From Ophiobolus disseminans (taxonomy: Eukaryota; Ascomycota; Dothideomycetes; Pleosporales; Phaeosphaeriaceae), in assembly GCA_010093685.1 (NCBI GenBank), contig MU006231.1, forward strand, positions 606,428 through 670,427: DNA of 64,000 nucleotides, in the 5' to 3' direction. Below are positions 44,719-54,599 of this stretch, piece after piece. Position numbers and translations under genes: made by a program. The notes beneath the pieces are model-generated. The model made no database searches. It saw only the letters and a list, made by a program, of their open reading frames with translations, and was not told the origin of the DNA. Positions within the stretch are counted from its first letter, which is position 1. Each line of letters begins with the position of its first letter.

Positions 44719-45671
44719 CTAAGGCAAGGCCCACTTTGGTAATGGAATAGCCTTGCCATCCTTTTGAACTTTTCGCCAGCCAGCGTAGCCTTTCCAGACC
44801 AGAGCTGGCAGGTGAGTCGGAGCGGGGCGTTTAAACGGGTCCTTCTCAAGGCATTTGGCCATCAAGCTCCGTAGCCTTTCATCTTTGTATCGACTCGGTA
44901 GAGCCGAATGATGGGCCAAGTCGGGCTTGGAGATCATTCGAGCGAGGCAATGGATAATGAGCGCCAACGTGTAGATATCGCCACGCTCATTGTAAGAAGG
45001 TGACTCTGGTGGAACAAAATGTGGCGTATAGCCGCTGTGCCGATGCTGTTTTAAAATGCCGAGCTCGACATCGCGAAGGCTTGTAGAGCAACCCATGTCG
45101 CCAACGATAATCGTCGGAAATACCGACTTATCCGCACCGGGTATGTCATCATCGCTGATGAATAGATTTGCCGGTTTTAGATCTCGATGTGTGTACGAGT
45201 TCCACTCTGGTTTCATGTAGATGATTTGGCCGTTACCTGCACGATGCCGAATGGTCTTATGGTCTGCACCAGTACACATGTAGCAGATCGCAAGTGAAAC
45301 ATCCCAGAAGACCTTCCAGACCAGAGAGAGCCTTCATTTGGAAGGTAGAGCTTTTTGTCCGCAAAACGACGGATGACGCCATCCAAGGAGCCGAGTTCGC
45401 AGTACTGCATAAAGATGCTGCCATAACCGAGTCTCCTACAATCGAGGTCGTCTGCCTTGTAGCGGATTATGTATGGAAAACCGTAGAGCTCTCTCATAGC
45501 ACTGACCTCGCGCCTGCCATACCCGTTTTTAATAGTTTTCATGTCCACTCGTTGCTCAGTGTACTTCTTTCCGGTGGACTGGAGCTTGACTATGAACAAG
45601 CTCGCGTTTTGCCCACCTGCCCTGCCAGCTGCAAGGCGTTTCACTTCTACAAAGTCAGAGCGAGAAGGCAT
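44719..45671 (-). pseudogene. Protein kinase (NEK-like short kinase) with 5-bp frameshift
   Basis: Minus strand. The first frame, from ATG 45671, gives the kinase N lobe (MPSRSDFVEVKRLAAG, then VDMKTIKNGYGRREVSAMRE, hinge FMQYCELGSLDGVI). The second frame gives the C lobe: catalytic loop THRDLKPANLF, DMG in place of DFG (IIVGDMGCST), PPES in place of APE, and CLEKDPFKRPAPTHLP. Between them TCTGG is tandemly duplicated (forward ccagaccaga, 45316..45325), shifting frame. Without the extra five bases the text reads LWKVFWDVSLAICY, matching the paralogue at 48.8 kb. The frame is otherwise intact to the stop at 44719. A TATA box lies 96 bp upstream. Either a recent pseudogene or an assembly error. 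Confidence 0.8.
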
Positions 45672-45766
45672 ACTATCGGTCTTGCTTGAGTGTATTTGTG
45701 CTTATGCTTGTGCTTGTGGAGTAGATAACGATGATGCTCATTGTTAGAGAAGGGTATGGTTCAGAA

Positions 45767-45773
45767 TTATATA
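45767..45773 (-). promoter_or_regulatory. TATA box of kinase pseudogene
   Basis: TATATAA on the minus strand, about 96 bp before the ATG at 45671. The promoter seems intact even though the frame is broken. Confidence 0.5.
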
Positions 45774-45974
45774 AGGACATAAGATGACACTGTGAGTGCA
45801 TGGAGTGCAGGAATAACTCAAGTTGTAGATGAACACTGGGGATCTCGCCGTCGCAAGCACCCAGCTGTATCTCGATTATGTTCGTACACAATTCCTGATG
45901 GCCAAATGCCTTTTCCTAGGCACTGTTAACACAGAATATACATTGTGAGCCTACACATCCGAAACGCCTTCAGC

Positions 45975-45981
45975 TATAAAA
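45975..45981 (+). promoter_or_regulatory. TATA box of His/Ser-rich gene
   Basis: TATAAAA, 137 bp before the ATG at 46112. Confidence 0.55.
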
Positions 45982-46111
45982 CTGAGCACAATCTCCGCCA
46001 TAGTTGCTCTTCCACACCGCAACACCACCACCACTCCCCTCTCACGACAACCCAACTCTTTCGCCACTCTAGCTTCAGCAGCACACACCACACACCACAG
46101 TACATCTAGCC

Positions 46112-46624
46112 ATGGCTCCCCACTCCTCCAAGAAAACGGTTCCAGTGACCGGCGTGGTCACTGCTGCGCCCACGCGCTTCGGTTCCAAACACGTTCGGTT
46201 CGACCAGACTTTGCATGTCCCGTCATCTGGTCGGTCTCACCACTCGTCTTCGGGCACGCACCACTCCACCACTGGTGGACGCTCGGGCACGCACCATTCA
46301 CAGTCTGGTGGTAGCCGCTCCGGTCATCATTCGGGTTCAGCTTCAGGCTCCCACCATGTGGCTGCTGGCTCATTTCGCCCAGACGCAAGCTCAAAGCGTC
46401 CAACGGGTGCAATCCATCCCACTTCCAGCTCTTCCCACCGTGGTGAGCTGGAAAGCCGCACTGGCGCCATGGCCCAGTCTAACGGTGGCGGCTCTTTGCG
46501 CCAGCCGTCTACACATCGTTCATATCAGCCATCGTCGACTCGTGGTCGGTCCCAAAGGCACCATGCTTCCATTTGGCATGACCGGTCCACCGCTATCTCA
46601 ACAGATTGCCAATATGGGAAATGA
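46112..46624 (+). CDS. Ser/His/Gly-rich low-complexity protein
   Basis: Single exon of 170 aa, with a TATA box and CA-rich leader upstream. The N terminus has some order (VTAAPTRFGSKHVRFDQTLH); the rest is SHHSSSGTHHS-type low complexity with short repeats of GGRSGTHHS. No signal peptide or domain. The reading after about 46560 is uncertain. A neighbouring frame continues to 46739 and looks coding (SQQIANMGNERSLVPPRSN, then HVEYEYEHVRVRYRGSAQ), so a one-base frameshift near 46560 may have shortened the protein. I found no intron that would connect the two frames. Confidence 0.5.
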   Translation: MAPHSSKKTVPVTGVVTAAPTRFGSKHVRFDQTLHVPSSGRSHHSSSGTHHSTTGGRSGTHHSQSGGSRSGHHSGSASGSHHVAAGSFRPDASSKRPTGAIHPTSSSSHRGELESRTGAMAQSNGGGSLRQPSTHRSYQPSSTRGRSQRHHASIWHDRSTAISTDCQYGK

Positions 46625-46802
46625 GCGGTCTCTGGTACCACCTCGATCCAACACGGGCAGCGCTTCTACGCACGTCGAGTACGAGTACGAACACGTTCGT
46701 GTGCGGTATCGCGGCTCCGCCCAGCGTCGCCTGAACTAAATCCGCCAACACTTCCAGTTCATCTAGCGTGGTCTAGACTGACACCAGCTCATGGCACAGC
46801 CA
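46625..46802. other. 3' region of His-rich gene
   Basis: Contains the alternative 3' frame ending at 46739, then sequence leading to the TA target site of the MITE-like element. Confidence 0.4.
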
Positions 46803-46804
46803 TA

Positions 46805-47335
46805 CTTGCCAACAATCAAGCCAATCAATCTATGAGCAAAAGCTTGGATTGTAGCCTGTTTTTGGAGTCATAGGCTTGGACTGCAGACCTATCAAGCGGC
46901 GGATGGGTAGATTGAACTGAAGATTGATTGTTATATAGCTCAAGCCTAGCAAAAGTGAAGTTTCTCGCAGCGCTCTACTCACAGTGGGAAGCAGCACTAG
47001 AGAACTATTACTTAGCACATGTGATCTACTTCTCATAAACCATCACAGATATAGTGGGCGGAAAATTCGTTCATATAGGTGAGCTGCAACACCAAAAAAG
47101 TATTGTGAGATCGCTCCTACAGCCAAATCAGCCGCCTTATCCCTATGTTTTGCGCCCTATCTCCCCAGGGCTATTCTTATTGATAGGCCTCAAGCCCTAT
47201 CAATCTCACCAATCAATCTTCAATCTCTGGATTGATTTACAGGCCAAAATAGGTGCTGTAGGCTTGGATTGCATGACGGTCAAGCTACCCCTCGGCTTGC
47301 CTTGAAGGCTTGCAATCAGCTTGATTGTTGGCAAG
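46805..47335. mobile_element. MITE-like non-coding element with TIRs
   Basis: Perfect 16-bp terminal inverted repeats: cttgccaacaatcaag at 46805..46820 and its reverse complement at 47320..47335. TA flanks both ends (46803-46804 and 47336-47337). Inside, about 150 bp on each side remain recognisably inverted copies (gaagattgattg near 46918 against caatcaatcttc near 47210), so the ends form a long fold-back with about 200 bp between. There is no coding capacity. Size, TA duplication and long TIRs fit a MITE mobilised by a Tc1/mariner transposase. Confidence 0.8.
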
Positions 47336-47337
47336 TA

Positions 47338-48434
47338 CGGGCACAGCCATGGCAATATCTTGAACTCTCCAGAAAGCTCCTTTGCCTTGTCCGAAAGTGT
47401 ATGCTGCGGATGTCGGTTGGTTGTTCGCTGAATTAGTCTGATCCCCTGTTGTGTTATATATATATAGTAAAATGGCTTTACATCCAAACCCAAATCCTAA
47501 CTCTACTTGTTCCTCGTGTAAGTGCATGCTTTTCCCGCTACTTATATCCTCTCCATACTGTCAATATTGACTGTGAAGTACCTAAATATCCCGGCCGTGG
47601 AGAACATGAAGAACGTATTTTGCGCTGATCTTCGCTCCACAGCTGATGTCTGTCGTGAAATGTCATCGAGTCTCGAGCAGAGATGAGACAAAAATAGCAA
47701 ACAAAGTGTTCTTAGGGTTCGCTAAATTGATCTGTCGTGATCTTTGTTACCTTGCATTATTCGAATACAATGATGTAAGTTCAAGGTCACCTGTGAGGAA
47801 TCAAACCGAAAACACGCAGCGTCGGCATGGCGAACGACCCTTCGATTTGGGAACCCTCATACTGTTTATGAAAAATGCTGGCGAACCTAAGCTGAGAGGA
47901 GACAGTACTTGTGGTTTCTCATAGCCAGGCGTTGAGTGATGTGGTATGCTATTGTGGCGACTAGATCCGATGTCAAAGCTCAAACCTAACGTATTCCACA
48001 CCACATACCTATGCCCATAAATGCTCATGGTCGCGTGCCCAAACTGTATCCATAGTGTGATCCCAGTTGTCAGCCTGGCACCTTCGTGCACTGAGTACAC
48101 TGTGAATGCTCTACTCACGTGACCCTTCATTACTTGCTTACTCAGCTCATTTGTGTATATAATCGCTCGCTGTAGCTCCCTCAATACAACAACCTTCTTC
48201 CTCCTTTTTGCTCTGTCTCTCACCTTCGACACCAGTCCTGTTCGAGTGAACTCCGAACAAAGTCTTTCATCTCCAAACAACAAGAATGAACATTGCATCA
48301 GCTGACCTCCATTCACCATGCCCATCACTGTGTGCAATGATAGCGTCGCGGCCAATTTTATAATGCTGCAGCGTCCCCACTTCGTCGGTTGTTCCCCAAA
48401 TCTACACAATCTCATCCTACAAATGAATATAGGC
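47338..48434. other. Intergenic region with promoter of second kinase relic
   Basis: About 1.1 kb, holding a TATA box at 48156..48162 and a pyrimidine-rich leader. The minus-strand ORF 47801..48505 overlaps promoter and kinase sequence and is probably chance. Confidence 0.5.
48156..48162 (+). promoter_or_regulatory. TATA box of second kinase relic
   Basis: TATATAA about 273 bp before the presumed ATG at 48435; the leader may contain an intron. Confidence 0.4.
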
Positions 48435-49396
48435 ATGTCACGCCCACGCTCAGACTTCAGAGTCGTCAAATCATTGACTGGAGCTAGTGCCGAGGGAGCG
48501 CTCAATGCTGGAGTTTATCTCGTCAAGTCGCGAAGCTCAGGCACCGTATACATCGAAAAAATGTATCGGCCTCAAGATGGTAAAACGAGGCTATGTCAAG
48601 CGCGAAATAGACGCGCTGAAGCAGTGGCAGAACCATCCGAACATTGTCCATATGGTGGGTTACGATAGGACAGATTCGTCCAAGCTCGGATACGCCAGCA
48701 TCTTCATGCAACACTGCGAGCTCGGTAGTGTGGCAGGGATAATGAAACAGTATGCGAAGCGCCACGAAACTCTGGCCGACGAAGCCTTTCTCTGGAAAGT
48801 ATTCTGGGACACATCCCTCAGTCTTTGTTCTCTTTAGGCTGGGCAGAGCGCGGGATACGTTGCGAACGCGCTGTTAAAGGAAGAGCAGCCGATGAATTGC
48901 CGAGCAAAAGCTTTCTGCCACTTATCCATCGGGACATCAAGCCAGCAAATTTGTTTCTAACATTTGCCCTGTTAAATGGCGAGCCTATGCGCTTGCACAG
49001 GGTAGTTTGGGGCGACTTTGGTTGTTGCGCGAATGACGTTGACCTAGAAGCCGGCTTTCTAGACAATAACAATGCGTCTTGCCGGACACCTGCGTACAGC
49101 CCACCCTAGGCGCCAAGGTACTTTGCGCGCTCGGATATATATCAGCTAGCGTTGACTATTCAGGGCCTTGCTCGCATGAGCAATGTGCCGAATATCGATA
49201 GGTACCCGCCGTATGATCCATTGCCACGTAAGTACACGGACAAGCCATTGAGAAAATTACTCGGAAAGTGTCTGCAGAGATTTTATCGAAAACGACCCTT
49301 CCGGGCGATCTGCCGATGAGGGTGTACCAGGGAATGTCCGAGTCTATAGCCAGGCTTGACCGAGGTGAGAAGCTGCCGAGTTGGGCTTTCGGATGA
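48435..49396 (+). pseudogene. Protein kinase pseudogene, paralogue of 44719..45671
   Basis: Starts MSRPRSDFRVVKSLTGASA (compare MPSRSDFVEVKRLAAG in the paralogue). The first frameshift lies in the A run 48556..48561, after which KMVKRGYVKREIDALKQW, FMQHCELGSVAGIMKQY and FLWKVFWDTSLSLC follow. A TAG at about 48835 and another frame change precede IHRDIKPANLF and VVWGDFGCC. Another stop replaces the APE region (AYSPP then TAG), and DIYQLALTIQGLARM continues beyond it. The relic ends GEKLPSWAFG at 49396, matching IPLPKWALP of the paralogue. It is far more decayed than its sibling. HRD and DFG motifs were present in the ancestor. Confidence 0.85.
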
Positions 49397-49588
49397 TTGA
49401 ATGTTTGCTGAGTGTACTCTAGTAGAAGCGCATAATCGCAATCAAATAATAGAAAGCTGTTATACATATGCTTGACATATGATAACAATATAACAAAGAA
49501 CTTACAAGTTGTTTATACGTATCGAGAGTAAAGAGTCGTAGTCGTAACGGTACCCTCTATTCGTTAACATTGTATATTGCCATCACCG

Positions 49589-49888
49589 CTACACCCTCAG
49601 CAAAGGCTCTAAATCTCGAAACTTCATCGGCTTGACAAGAAACAAATCAAACCCCGAATCCCTTGCCATTCCCCTCGCCTCCTCGCTCCCCAGCCCCGTC
49701 AATGCCACAATATGAGAGCTGTCCCCCACAATCTTACAGCCCCCATCGCCGTTTTCAGCGCGGCTCTCCCCCCACTCATCCCGCACCTTGCGCTGTTGGT
49801 CTTCGAAATGGCGTATGGCGGATGTGGCTTGGAAGCCGTCCATGATGGGCATGCTGATATCCATGAATACAATAAAACTCCTTACCAT
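49589..49888 (-). pseudogene. Response-regulator receiver-domain fragment (histidine kinase C terminus)
   Basis: The minus-strand frame encodes the phosphoacceptor block VFMDISMPIMDGFQATSAIR, then HIVALTGLGSEEARGMARDS and the conserved Lys in FDLFLVKPMKFRDLEPLLR. This is the C-terminal two thirds of a receiver domain as found at the end of fungal hybrid histidine kinases. The N-terminal part of the domain (acidic pair, first strand) and any kinase sequence are missing upstream to 50951. Seven leading residues (MVRSFIV) come from unrelated sequence. It is best read as a truncated copy left by a rearrangement; an upstream exon that I cannot see is the alternative. Confidence 0.7.
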
Positions 49889-50951
49889 ACCTAGATAGAA
49901 GGATTACCCTCTTACCCCTAACTATGTAAAACTAAAAAATTACTAGATCGTCGTCGCGTTCGCGCCTGATCAGCGGAGGTCCTCATTTCACGACGTAGCG
50001 GGTATCCTCCAATACAAATCTACCACCTCAGCTATTCAATCTCTTACAGCTACAATACTGTAGTATCCGACCCTCCGCCCTTACTCAATAGCCTATAGAC
50101 CATCCTCAGCCCTATGGCGGCGATACGAGGATGATTCATGCAACGTCGGTACCCCTGTCGATACCTTCTCATTAAGCGAGCATGTCCGGGCCGTCCTGAA
50201 AACACCCTTAGCACATCTCACGTAATACTTTACTTGTATTTTAGCCACATTGCTTACAAACGCTGCCTGTGGCTAACAGCCATCCTAAAATAAACGGTTG
50301 GTGATCGTCCGAAGTTCCCCCGCCGGAAGTCACTTGGCTCCGCCGTGGAGGTTAGGTCGGAGCAGACTACAGCTAGATGCGAAATCTGCTTCCCCTCAAA
50401 TACAGGCACGACAAAAGTTTGTGCTACACTACATGCAGGGATCATCTTGCCATGTAAGCATTGGGTGGCATTCTCTAGGCTTTAGCAAGCGAAATAAGTG
50501 TTACTAGAAGACCGCTATCCTTGCAAGCACATGCAAAGGTAGAAGAGCCCTGATTACATGTTTTAATGATACATCTATCGCACTGTTGTACAACAAACGG
50601 CTATGTAAGGCTACGTGCTATTCTGTGATCGATAATGACCGTTATATTTCTCCGCAATGCTTGTGGATTTCATAGCAACCCTATGCCGTAGCAGGTCGAC
50701 TACTTTCTCTGCTACTAATCGCGGCATTAAGAGCCAGATCACCTTCAATGTTGTTCATTTCTATTTCGAACCGCGCTTATACACGTGATGCTGCAGCCTA
50801 GCGGCTCAGCCACTCTGCAGCTGCCTGCCCCACCATTGTCCTCAACGCTCTCTCTTTGAGCTTTCTTCGCAACATATGCCTACTATACATTACCACTTCT
50901 ACCTATAGTTCTTGTTAGACTATTGTTTCCACCACTTTCAGAAATCCAGCA
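49889..50951. other. Intergenic region upstream of ankyrin gene
   Basis: About 1.1 kb, AT-leaning, no supported gene. The leader of the ankyrin gene lies in the last 100 bp. Confidence 0.5.
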
Positions 50952-53492
50952 ATGCTACTGCCCGATCTCCCAAATGAGTTACTCTTGAATATATCAGGAT
51001 GCCTAGAATCAGAGAAATTCATCAACGCTATTGCACAAGTCAACCGCCGCCTTTACCGTCTACTAAATAGCTACCTTTACCGCTACAATGCACAACAATC
51101 TGGAAGCTCAGCGCTATTGTGGGCTGCTGAACAAGGCCAAGAGGCGACGGCTAAAAAGTTGCTGCAGGAAAGAGCCAAAATTCAAGCCCCAAGTGGTAAT
51201 GATTGGCTACCGCTGCTATCCGCTGCGCAAAAAGGGCATAAGGAGGTGTTGAAGCTGCTGCTGGAGGCAAGAGCCAAAGAACACGCCACAATTAAGTGTG
51301 ATCGGACACTGCTGATGTGCGCGGCAGAGGACGGGCATGAGGAGGTGGTGAAGCTACTACTAGACAGGGGCGTCAATATTAACGCCCAGGGTGGAACCTT
51401 CGGCAACGCACTCCAGTCGGCTTCAAATAGAGGCCAGGAAAAAATCGCACAGCTGCTACTTGACAGGGGCGCTGACGTCAACGCAAACACTGGATATTAC
51501 GGCCACGCACTCCAGGCGGCTGCACATAATGGCCACAAAGTAATCGTAAAGCTGCTACTAGATGAGGGCGCCAATATCAACGCAGAGAGTGGAATCTTCG
51601 GCACCGCACTTCAGGCGGCTTCACTTGGAGGGTTTGAAGAGGTAGCGAAGCTGCTAGTAGAGAATGGCGCCAACGTTAACGCGCAAAGTGGTCACTACAG
51701 CAACGCAGTCCAGGCGGCTTCATATCAAGGCTCCAAAGAGATTGTACAGCTGCTAGTAGACGAGGGAGCTAATATCCACGTAGGGGGCGGATTCTATGGC
51801 AACGCACTCTACGCAGCTTCACTTGGAGGCCACGAAAAGGTTGTGAAGCTGCTAGTAGACAAGGGCATTGATGTTAATGCTAAAAGGAGACCATTTAATG
51901 AGGTCAGCTCTCAAAGGGGAGTTCATGACTCCGCACTCCAGGTGGCTTCATATAAAGGCTTTGATAAAGTAGTGAAGCTGCTAGTTGATGCGGGCGCTGA
52001 CATCAACGAGCAGAGTGGACGATACGGCAACGCACTCCAGGCGGCTTCATTTATAGGTCACGAAGAAATCGCAAAGCTGCTAGTGAACAAGGGCGCCAAT
52101 ATTAACGCGCAGGGCGGATGCTGGGGCAACGCACTCCACGCAGCTTCAAGGAGAGGCCACAAAAAGATTGTGAAGCTGTTGATAGATAGGGGGGTGGATA
52201 TCAACGCAAAGGGTAGTGACAGCACCGCACTCTACGTGGCTTCTAATAAAGGCCGCGAAGAGATTGTCAAGCTGCTACTGGATAATGGGGCCAATCCAAA
52301 CGTGCAGGGTGCATACTATGGCAACGCACTCCAGGCGGCTTCATGGGGAGGCCACGAGGCGGTGGTGAGGCTGCTGCTCGAAAAGGGCGCCGACGTCAAC
52401 ATTCAGGGTGGACACTATGGCAACGCACTCCAGGCGGCTTCATCTAGAGGCCACGAGGCGATGGCTAGGCTGCTGGTAGACAAGGGCGCCAACGTCAACG
52501 CGCAGGGTGGACACCACGGCAACGCACTCCAAGCGGCTTCGTCCGGAGGTTACGAGGCGGTGGTGAGGCTGCTGCTGGGCAAGGGCGCCAACGTCAACAT
52601 GCAGGGTGGATACTACGGCAACGCACTTCAGGCGACTTCACAGGGAGGCCACGAGGCGGTGGTGAGGCTGTTGCTCGAAAAGGGCGCCGACGTCAACGTG
52701 CAGGGTGGACACTACGGCAACGCACTCCAGGCGGCTTCATCTAGAGGCCACGAGGCGATGGCTAGGCTGCTGGTGGATGCGGGCACCAACGTCAACGCGC
52801 AGGGTGGATATCACGGCAACGCACTCTACGCGGCTTCACAGGGAGGCCACGAGGCGGTGGTGAGGCTGCTGCTGGGCAAGGGCGCCAACGTCAACGTGCA
52901 GAGTGGATACTACGGCAACGCACTTCAGGTGGCTTCACAGGGAGGCCACGAGGCGGTGGTGAGGCTGCTGGTGGACGCGGGCGCCGACGTCAACGTGCAG
53001 GGTGGACACTACGGCAACGCACTCCAGGCGGCTTCACATAAAAGCTTTGATAAAGTAGTGAAGCTGCTAGTTGACGCGGGCGCTAACATCAACGAGCAGA
53101 GTAGACAATACGACAACGCACTCCAGGCGGCTTCACTCATGGGTTGCGAAGAAATCGCAAAGCTGCTAGTAAACAAGGGCGCCAACGTCAACGTGCAGAG
53201 TGGATACTACGGCAACGCACTCCAGGCGGCTTCATTTATGGGTCACGAAGAAATCGCAAAGCTGCTAGTGAACAAGGGCGCCAACGTCAACGCGCAGGGT
53301 GGACACCACGGCAACGCACTCCAGGCGGCTTCATTTATGGGTCACGAAGAAATCGCAAAGCTGCTAGTGAACAAGGGCGCCAACGTCAACGCGCAGGGTG
53401 GATACTGCGGCAACGCACTTCAGGCGGCTTCACGGGGAGGCCACGAGGCGGTGGTGAGGCTGCTGGTGGCATGGGGTGCCAAGTCATCATGA
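50952..53492 (+). CDS. F-box protein with 24 ankyrin repeats
   Basis: Single exon of 846 aa. Residues 1-51 are an F-box (LPDLPNELLLNISGCL, then FINAIAQVNRRLYRLLNSYL). From about residue 52 there are 24 ankyrin repeats of mostly 33 residues with consensus NALQAASxGGHEAVVRLLLxKGANVNxQGGxYG; the last is partial and ends the protein. Repeat 8 carries a 10-residue insertion. Repeats 13-24 are nearly identical in DNA as well as protein, and a three-repeat block (13-15) recurs as 16-18. No stop or frameshift interrupts 2.5 kb of repeats. The F-box suggests an SCF adaptor, the ankyrin array a protein-binding surface. Targets are unknown. Confidence 0.92.
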   Translation: MLLPDLPNELLLNISGCLESEKFINAIAQVNRRLYRLLNSYLYRYNAQQSGSSALLWAAEQGQEATAKKLLQERAKIQAPSGNDWLPLLSAAQKGHKEVLKLLLEARAKEHATIKCDRTLLMCAAEDGHEEVVKLLLDRGVNINAQGGTFGNALQSASNRGQEKIAQLLLDRGADVNANTGYYGHALQAAAHNGHKVIVKLLLDEGANINAESGIFGTALQAASLGGFEEVAKLLVENGANVNAQSGHYSNAVQAASYQGSKEIVQLLVDEGANIHVGGGFYGNALYAASLGGHEKVVKLLVDKGIDVNAKRRPFNEVSSQRGVHDSALQVASYKGFDKVVKLLVDAGADINEQSGRYGNALQAASFIGHEEIAKLLVNKGANINAQGGCWGNALHAASRRGHKKIVKLLIDRGVDINAKGSDSTALYVASNKGREEIVKLLLDNGANPNVQGAYYGNALQAASWGGHEAVVRLLLEKGADVNIQGGHYGNALQAASSRGHEAMARLLVDKGANVNAQGGHHGNALQAASSGGYEAVVRLLLGKGANVNMQGGYYGNALQATSQGGHEAVVRLLLEKGADVNVQGGHYGNALQAASSRGHEAMARLLVDAGTNVNAQGGYHGNALYAASQGGHEAVVRLLLGKGANVNVQSGYYGNALQVASQGGHEAVVRLLVDAGADVNVQGGHYGNALQAASHKSFDKVVKLLVDAGANINEQSRQYDNALQAASLMGCEEIAKLLVNKGANVNVQSGYYGNALQAASFMGHEEIAKLLVNKGANVNAQGGHHGNALQAASFMGHEEIAKLLVNKGANVNAQGGYCGNALQAASRGGHEAVVRLLVAWGAKSS
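52320..53490 (+). repeat. Homogeneous 99-bp tandem repeats in ankyrin gene
   Basis: Twelve 99-bp units (ankyrin repeats 13-24) with long identical runs, for example ggccacgaggcgatggctag at about 52450 and 52747. A 297-bp higher-order unit is duplicated. High DNA identity indicates recent expansion or ongoing gene conversion. Confidence 0.8.
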
Positions 53493-54599
53493 GGGAAATG
53501 CATGCATGGCTGTCTGATTGGTGTCATTAAAAGAAGATAGCTACATTCTGAAGAATATGTCTTCGCTTTAATAGTAATTAGTCTGTCAAACACAACGTTG
53601 ACGGCGATGCTTATGCCGCTGTACTAAAAGCAACGTGCGGCAAATTTGCCACCACAAGCTAAGGAGATAGGCAACCTCCAGTCTGTGTGTCCCATGCCAT
53701 ACCCGCTGTCTAAGACCGGCCCACCCTATTCTATAGGCGCCTTCCAACTCCTTATATACTGTTCTGACAAGCTGAAGCGATATGCTTCAGAGCACGAGGA
53801 CGCGGTAGGTTGGACGCGGGATCAACGGCGGGTCTGCGGAGCTGTAAAGCGGCGCGATGGTGTATCTCTAGAGCATGGAAGCTTCCGCGTTAGCTATAGT
53901 TGTGCATTGCGCTGCGACCTGACGTGCACGATAGCTGTATCGGATGCTGATTGCGGTTGCGGTTTCGATGCTAGCTCCTATCCTGGAGCGCTTGGCAAAA
54001 GCGCCGGACAGCCACACAGCCACACAGCCACATATCCAGTCAGCAGCGATAGATTACAGCTAAGCTGCTTTAAGCTAGGTGTGCGGATCTTCCGTATCTG
54101 GCACTTCTAACATCCCCTGCCCGTAAGCGAGAAGTGCCCCTCAGCGAGATGGACCAGCCGTCCAGACAACTCAACTTTCCCCACCCGCATCTACAGATCT
54201 GTAGTTGATGTGCTCTTGTTCTTTAGCCACTTCTTATTCGTATTCTGTATTGCAGCAGAAGAAATACAACGGTTGTGGTCATGCCGTCGGTTACGTCGTG
54301 CGCAGCATCAAAAACCACTTCACCTTCTGACTCTGCTCTGTTGCCGCCATCTACGCTTCTTCCAACTCTGAGATGCTAGAGCAATAGGCCTAGCCTAGAC
54401 GCACATTACTCCAGTTGCAAAGACGATCAGGCGTTGAAAGTGAGTACTCCAAGGCTATCTCCGTGTGAGGCACGCCTGCCCTTGGCGCTATGCGTTTTGG
54501 AGATGAAAAGCTTTCATCTGATCTCTAAAAGGTTGTATCGAATTCATCACTGTTTACCTTGCACTTATGGTCAACCCATCGCACCCTTACAGTAGGTAG
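53493..54599. other. Intergenic region between ankyrin gene and transposase relic
   Basis: About 1.1 kb. The frame 53646..54110 lacks an ATG start and any family signal. Part of this stretch may be degraded transposon sequence. Confidence 0.4.

Larger units (their letters stand above)
45672..46111. other. Divergent promoter region, kinase relic / His-rich gene
   Basis: Holds TATA boxes for both flanking genes (45767..45773 minus, 45975..45981 plus) and a CA-rich leader. Confidence 0.6.

Noticed and set aside
47801..48505. 234-codon minus-strand ORF
   Set aside because: It is antisense to the promoter and N terminus of the kinase relic, where plus-strand coding homology is clear.
53144..53530. 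128-codon Arg/Gln-rich repetitive ORF
   Set aside because: It is a second frame of the 99-bp ankyrin repeats; its repeats follow from the DNA repeats of the real gene.
53646..54110. 154-codon ORF after the ankyrin gene
   Set aside because: Begins at TTG, has no family signal, and lies in likely degraded repeat-derived sequence.
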